A DNA stretch of 64,000 nt from Corynebacterium sp. GTDB lineage: Bacteria > Actinomycetota > Actinomycetes > Mycobacteriales > Mycobacteriaceae. The position numbers and the translations under genes were made by a program. The notes beneath the pieces are model-generated. The model searched no databases. It was not told where the DNA came from and was given only the letters and a program-made list of their open reading frames with translations. Below are positions 60,323-64,000 of the stretch, piece by piece (the stretch's first letter is position 1; the number at the start of each line of letters is the position of its first letter). The DNA is taken from NCBI GenBank assembly GCA_030530875.1, contig JAUMUD010000001.1:1-64000 (forward strand). Reading direction: 5' to 3'.

Positions 60323-61241
60323 AGCGAATCCTTGGGTCCAGTAGCGCGTACAGAAGGTCAACGAGGAGGTTGGCAATAATATAGACAATCACCAACACAG
60401 TGGTAAAGCTCACCACAGTGGTAGGTTCACCCTTGAGGATGGCCTGATAAAGCTGGCCACCAACACCGTTAATGGCGAAGATACCCTCAGTCACAATAGC
60501 ACCACCCATAAGGGCACCGAGGTCAGCACCGAGGTAGGTCACCACTGGAATCAGGGAGTTACGCAGCACGTGGCGGCGAAGAATCTGGCCACGACCAAGA
60601 CCCTTAGCGCGTGCGGTTCGGACATAGTCCATGGTGAGGTGTTCGCTCACAGATTGCCTCGTCAGACGTAAGACATAGGCAAATGAGACCGCGCCTAGCA
60701 CCACCGCCGGCATTAAGAGCGATTGGAAACTCACATTACCGCCCACTGTTACTGGCAGCAGCTTCCACTTCACACCGATGAGGAACTGGAGCACGAAGCC
60801 AATAACGAAGGAAGGAACAGCAATAACAATAAGGGATAGAACCAGAACCGTAGAGTCGAAGAAACCACCACGCTTCAGGCCGGCATAGAGGCCGAAGAGA
60901 ATACCGAAGACCATCTCGAAGATGAGAGCCATAATGGCCAGACGGATGGTCACTGGGAAGGCATTCGCCATTACTTCAGCAACTGGACGACCCGAGAAGG
61001 TAGTACCAAAATTACCGGTCACAATGCCCTTTAGATACAGCAGATACTGCACAATAAATGGCTTATCCAGGTTATAGTCAGCACGAATACGGGCAGCAGC
61101 TGCCTCAGTGAGACCACGATCGCCACCCAGAGCCTGAACAGGATCACCTGGCATCAAGAACACAAGGGCGTAGATCAGGAAGGTTGCACCGAAAAAGACC
61201 GGGATGGTCTGGAGCAGCCTTCGCCCAATATAACGGAGCAT
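60315..61241 (-). CDS. Peptide ABC importer permease, DppB type
   Basis: The 308-residue protein starts with the DppB signature MLRYIGRRLLQTIPVFFGATFLIY and carries MPGDPV near residue 30. Six spans and the EAA loop (MDYVRTARAKGLGRGQILRRHVLRNSLIPV) are present. It is the second gene of the operon. A hairpin at 61265-61302 separates it from the binding-protein gene and could lower its expression relative to that gene. Confidence 0.93.
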   Translation of the reverse strand: MLRYIGRRLLQTIPVFFGATFLIYALVFLMPGDPVQALGGDRGLTEAAAARIRADYNLDKPFIVQYLLYLKGIVTGNFGTTFSGRPVAEVMANAFPVTIRLAIMALIFEMVFGILFGLYAGLKRGGFFDSTVLVLSLIVIAVPSFVIGFVLQFLIGVKWKLLPVTVGGNVSFQSLLMPAVVLGAVSFAYVLRLTRQSVSEHLTMDYVRTARAKGLGRGQILRRHVLRNSLIPVVTYLGADLGALMGGAIVTEGIFAINGVGGQLYQAILKGEPTTVVSFTTVLVIVYIIANLLVDLLYALLDPRIRYV

Positions 61242-61264
61242 AAAAATGAATCCCTCTAGATAAA

Positions 61265-61302
61265 GAGCGCCTTCTAGGGTACTCGACCCCAGAAAGGCGC
61301 TC
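61265..61302 (-). terminator. Attenuator hairpin between binding protein and permease
   Basis: GAGCGCCTT and AAGGCGCTC pair over 9 bp and ACCCT/GGGGT-type pairs extend the stem; TTTATC follows on the minus strand. Partial termination here would give more binding protein than permease. Confidence 0.65.
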
Positions 61303-61317
61303 AGTCACAAAATACTG

Positions 61318-62928
61318 TTACTTAACAGTAATGTCGGTATATACCGGTACGGACTTCCAATTGAACTTTACATTGGAAACTCGATCGGACCAGCCACCAT
61401 TCACGTTAGAATACCACAATGGAATTGCTGGAAGATCCTGCAGAAGAATCTCCTGGGCTTCATTGTAGTACCTATTCGATTCATCGACAGAATTTGCACC
61501 TGCGGCCTGCTTCAGCAGAGCGTCGAACTGTGGGTTAGAGTAGTCGCCGTCGTTCGAAGATGCGCCGGTGGAATACAGTGGCTCAAGGAAGTTACCAAGA
61601 CCTGGGTAGTCTGCCTGCCAGCCGGTACGGAAGGCGGAACCGATGGTGCGGTTACGGACATCGGTACGGAAGGACTTGAAGTCTGGGTATGGCTTACCCA
61701 CTGCGTCAATGCCGAGGGTGTTCTTAATGGAGTTGACGGCAGCGTCAACCCATGCCTGGTGGCCACCATCAGCATTGTAGGCCAGGGTGAAGGTGCCGGA
61801 CCATGGGGAGATGGCATCGGCCTGTGCCCACAGTTCCTTGGCCCTGTCTGGATTGTACTCCAGCACATCTTCACCATTCAGACTGTCAGAGTGACCATCG
61901 ACGACTGGGGAGGTGAAGTCGGTGGCTGGGGTACGGGTGTTGTTGAAGATCTTCTCAACGATGCTCTTACGGTCAACGGCCATGGAGATAGCCTGGCGAC
62001 GCAGCTTGCCCTCCTGGTCATTGCCGAAGTGCTCAAGCTTCTCAGGGATGGTGAAGGACTGGAACACAGCGGAAGCCTGGTTGACACCGCGGCCATCGAG
62101 GTCGTTCATGTAGGTGGTGAAGGCAGAATCTGGAACCTGGTCGAGAACGTCGAGGTTGCCAGCCTGGAGGTCAGCATAAGCGGCATCCTGCTTGGAGTAG
62201 AAGACGAACTTAATGCCGTTGTTCTTTGCCTTCTGATCACCGGTGTACTTGTCATTTGGCACCAGGGTCATTCCGGTGTTGTGATCCCAGCTGTCCAGCT
62301 TGTATGGACCAGAGGAGATTGGGTTATTGCCATAGGCTGCGAGATCATCGGAGCCGTCGTAAGCAGAATCAGGAAGTGGGTAGAAAGCAGAATAGCCGAG
62401 ACGGAGTGGGAAGTCAGCCTCTGGCTGGGTCAGCTCAATGGTGAAGGTCTTGTCATCGACAACCTTCAGACCGGACATTTCCTCGGCCGTCTTATCAGCA
62501 ACTTCCTGGTAGCCCTGGATTGGCTCGAAGAAAGACTCGTTGGTCAGAGCGTGGGCGACGGTAAAGTTCCATGCCTTAACAAAGCTCTCGGAGGTAATTG
62601 GAGTGCCATCCGAAAACTCGATGCCATCACGGAGCTTGACGGTGTAGAGTGCACCATCGTGGTCGATGCTAGCTGCGAGATCATTGTGCATCTTGCCATC
62701 GGCATCGAAGTACACAAGACCGGAATTGATGAGGTCAATTACGCGGCCACCACAGGTCTCAGTGGTATTGGATGGAATAAGTGGGTTCTGAGGCTCACAG
62801 CCATTGGCGGAGATTACCTGGTCGCCGGAGCCGCTGGAGCTGCTCCCACTACTCGAACAGGCAGCAAGGCTGATTGCAGCAAGGGTGCTTGCACCGAGAA
62901 TGGCAAGAACCTTAGGATACTTCTTCAT
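61318..62928 (-). CDS. Peptide ABC importer substrate-binding lipoprotein, DppA/OppA type
   Basis: The 536-residue SBP_bac_5 lipoprotein has a signal peptide with lipobox LAAC (Cys 24), then a Ser/Gly spacer. The fold shows FSDGTPITSESFVKAWNF near residue 107 and the full C-lobe with GWQADYPGLGNF near 438. A strong GGAGG site precedes ATG 62928. It is the receptor of the importer encoded downstream and is the intact relative of the orphan protein at 20129-21763. The exact peptide range is not readable. Confidence 0.93.
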   Translation of the reverse strand: MKKYPKVLAILGASTLAAISLAACSSSGSSSSGSGDQVISANGCEPQNPLIPSNTTETCGGRVIDLINSGLVYFDADGKMHNDLAASIDHDGALYTVKLRDGIEFSDGTPITSESFVKAWNFTVAHALTNESFFEPIQGYQEVADKTAEEMSGLKVVDDKTFTIELTQPEADFPLRLGYSAFYPLPDSAYDGSDDLAAYGNNPISSGPYKLDSWDHNTGMTLVPNDKYTGDQKAKNNGIKFVFYSKQDAAYADLQAGNLDVLDQVPDSAFTTYMNDLDGRGVNQASAVFQSFTIPEKLEHFGNDQEGKLRRQAISMAVDRKSIVEKIFNNTRTPATDFTSPVVDGHSDSLNGEDVLEYNPDRAKELWAQADAISPWSGTFTLAYNADGGHQAWVDAAVNSIKNTLGIDAVGKPYPDFKSFRTDVRNRTIGSAFRTGWQADYPGLGNFLEPLYSTGASSNDGDYSNPQFDALLKQAAGANSVDESNRYYNEAQEILLQDLPAIPLWYSNVNGGWSDRVSNVKFNWKSVPVYTDITVK

Positions 62929-62984
62929 TAAATGACCTCCATAGAGGTTGGGGACACGATGCTCTAGCAGAACGCTATGAAAAT

Positions 62985-62990
62985 ATTCTA
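62985..62990 (-). promoter_or_regulatory. Probable -10 box of the peptide importer operon
   Basis: TAGAAT on the minus strand lies 56 nt before the binding-protein ATG. The rest of 62929-63078 holds no open frame and no known riboswitch that I recognise. Confidence 0.4.
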
Positions 62991-63078
62991 AAGCGATTTC
63001 GACCGAATTTCTACTCTTCGTTCAGAATTTACAGATGTAACCCACGTTCCCCTACCCCCGTTAAAGTTACTTACGTAT

Positions 63079-63531
63079 CTACTTCTGCAAATACTTCAAA
63101 TTTTCTTCTTGTTGGGACCATAAATCCCAAAAAGGCGCATATCCTGGGTCTCTCTTCAGGGCACGTTCCTTACGAATTTTGTCCTCTTCCACCATAACCA
63201 GAGCCCAGTACTTTACCCCCGTAATCTTAGATATTTGTTCAATAATTGGGTCGGATGCGGCGCCAACGCCCTCCAAAATGAAGTGATACTTGTCCTCATT
63301 CGTGAGCTCAATCCAGGATCCCTTGCAGTTATTTTCCCAATCCCAGGACCATGCCCCATGGGTGCCTGCTTTTAGCAAGGAACCAGCAACAGCATCAATA
63401 CCACCCTGGAGGCCTTCCCAACCGGTATAGAAATCATCCATGTGGAGCACGCGCATATCTAAGTCACGTCCTAATTTTTCAGCAAAGGTGGTTTTACCTG
63501 CACCGCTTCGGCCATCGATGAGAATAATCAT
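63079..63531 (-). CDS. Uridine-kinase-like P-loop protein
   Basis: The 150-residue P-loop protein has Walker A GRSGAGKTT near residue 7, a DDFYTGW segment like the substrate region of uridine and nucleoside kinases, and a basic LID-like ERALKRDPGY near 125. It is small for a kinase of this type (usually about 200 residues). ATG 63531 lies one base past the ecfT stop codon (TAGGATG), so translation is coupled. The substrate is unknown; the neighbouring ECF gene suggests vitamin or nucleoside salvage. Confidence 0.75.
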   Translation of the reverse strand: MIILIDGRSGAGKTTFAEKLGRDLDMRVLHMDDFYTGWEGLQGGIDAVAGSLLKAGTHGAWSWDWENNCKGSWIELTNEDKYHFILEGVGAASDPIIEQISKITGVKYWALVMVEEDKIRKERALKRDPGYAPFWDLWSQQEENLKYLQK

Positions 63532-63532
63532 C

Positions 63533-64000
63533 CTAAACCGTCCATGCAATGATGGTTGGGATAGCACCCCACAGCACCGAGCAGGCTAGAAAAATGTAAT
63601 CAACTCGGCTGAGGCTGCTAGGGCGCGCCCAGGTGCTTTGCTTTTCTTCCCGCGCATGGAGCAGACCACGCACTTCCATGGCGCGCGAGAGTTTATGCGC
63701 ACGACGAAGGCTTAGCACCAGGAGACTAAAGGCCTGTTCAATAAAGGCACGGAGCCACAATTGGTCCCCCACTCCCCTGGCCCGGCGTGCACGGCTTAGT
63801 TGCTGCCAGTCATTCTTCATCAGTGGAAGCATACGAAGGCCACCGACAGTGCCGACTACAAAGCGCCGTGGGATGTGGAGCACTTGGCCGGCGGCGTCGC
63901 CAAGCAGGATGGGATCAACGCGTGGGGCAATAATGGCGATGGGGAGGGTGAGTGCGAGAATGCGCAGCGCAACGGCTATGGCGAGCGAAATTGAGTTGCT
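63533..64000 (-). CDS. ECF transporter T component, 3' part
   Basis: The 5' end lies beyond the window; 155 residues are visible. Two short Ala-Arg-Gly motifs (RARRARG and AMEVRGL) typical of EcfT/CbiQ coupling helices are present near the middle. At least three membrane segments are visible (starting SNSISLAIAVALRILALTLPIAIIAP in pieces, then RMLPLMKN and YIFLACSVLWGAIPTIIAW). It couples a vitamin-binding S component to ATPases. In corynebacteria a biotin BioN role is possible but not shown. Confidence 0.8.
   Translation of the reverse strand, partial: SNSISLAIAVALRILALTLPIAIIAPRVDPILLGDAAGQVLHIPRRFVVGTVGGLRMLPLMKNDWQQLSRARRARGVGDQLWLRAFIEQAFSLLVLSLRRAHKLSRAMEVRGLLHAREEKQSTWARPSSLSRVDYIFLACSVLWGAIPTIIAWTV

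Noticed and set aside
62929..63078. A riboswitch upstream of the peptide importer
   Set aside because: No conserved aptamer core (TPP, cobalamin, SAM or glycine) is recognisable, and the predicted leader is only about 50 nt.

Overview
The window is a stretch of high-G+C actinobacterial chromosome, almost certainly from a Corynebacterium species. Four things point there: the argS-lysA pair, the fused OdhA/Kgd-type 2-oxoglutarate dehydrogenase of about 1245 residues, a PtsS-type sucrose EIIBCA very close to the C. glutamicum protein, and the long run typA - lpqW-like - mshB - fdxC - dapC // dapD - aroP - dapE // methyltransferase - sigE - rseA - tatB - mrp - DUF1003 - MgtE_N/CBS - odhA, which follows the mycobacterial and corynebacterial order (Rv1165 to Rv1248c region). 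The species cannot be fixed from the sequence. I see no prophage, CRISPR array, rRNA or intact insertion sequence. The only RNA gene found is one tRNA-Arg(CCG).

Layout. 1-592 is non-coding and rich in repeats. 593-3588 (minus) is argS-lysA. 3838-6835 is an iron-box-preceded lutABC lactate oxidation operon, followed by tRNA-Arg and an unusual 80-bp nested inverted repeat. 7133-15019 (minus) is a five-gene DNA-processing run: SNF2 helicase, SWIM zinc-finger protein, YhaO/SbcD-like nuclease, YhaN/SbcC-like ATPase and a MarR regulator. A membrane-anchored HNH nuclease diverges from it. 15750-24419 holds a small membrane protein, the DEAD-box helicase DeaD, an amino-acid permease, an orphan peptide-binding lipoprotein with a rebuilt C-lobe, an MFS exporter, an acidic hypothetical protein and an SdhL-type shikimate dehydrogenase-like enzyme. 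odhA follows at 24535-28272.

28456-35577 begins with a protein that looks like an IS3 transposase stripped of its catalytic domain. After it come a membrane-anchored OpuAC-like protein, the MgtE_N/CBS protein, DUF1003, mrp, and the sigE-rseA-tatB stress/secretion unit with its own GGGAAC-N17-CGTT promoter. 35645-41333 is a sucrose/acetoin cassette: scrB, ptsS, alsD and a GH32-like protein that has lost all three catalytic acids. It lies between the sigE and dapE blocks. 41397-49829 carries an RlmA-like methyltransferase without its zinc ribbon, a DivIVA-like protein, dapE, two tandem AroP paralogues, dapD, gtrA and dapC. 49890-55149 is fdxC, a membrane protein, mshB, the LpqW-like lipoprotein and typA. 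55421-57608 is a secreted protein, a DUF402 protein and a secreted trypsin-like protease. 57668-62928 is a complete dipeptide/oligopeptide ABC importer. The right edge holds a P-loop kinase and the 3' part of an ECF transporter T component.

How the genes fit together. LysA, DapC, DapD and DapE cover most of the succinylase branch of meso-diaminopimelate and lysine synthesis. LutABC, OdhA, PtsS/ScrB and AlsD describe lactate, sucrose and overflow-carbon metabolism. SigE/RseA, TatB, MshB and Mrp describe envelope, redox and Fe-S homeostasis. Many genes are translationally coupled through TAATG or ATGA overlaps. Several promoters put the -10 hexamer 6-8 nt before the start codon, which predicts leaderless mRNAs. 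The strongest candidates for something undescribed are the catalytically dead GH32-like partner of alsD, the domesticated IS3-derived HTH protein, and the SNF2-SWIM-YhaO-YhaN-MarR operon.
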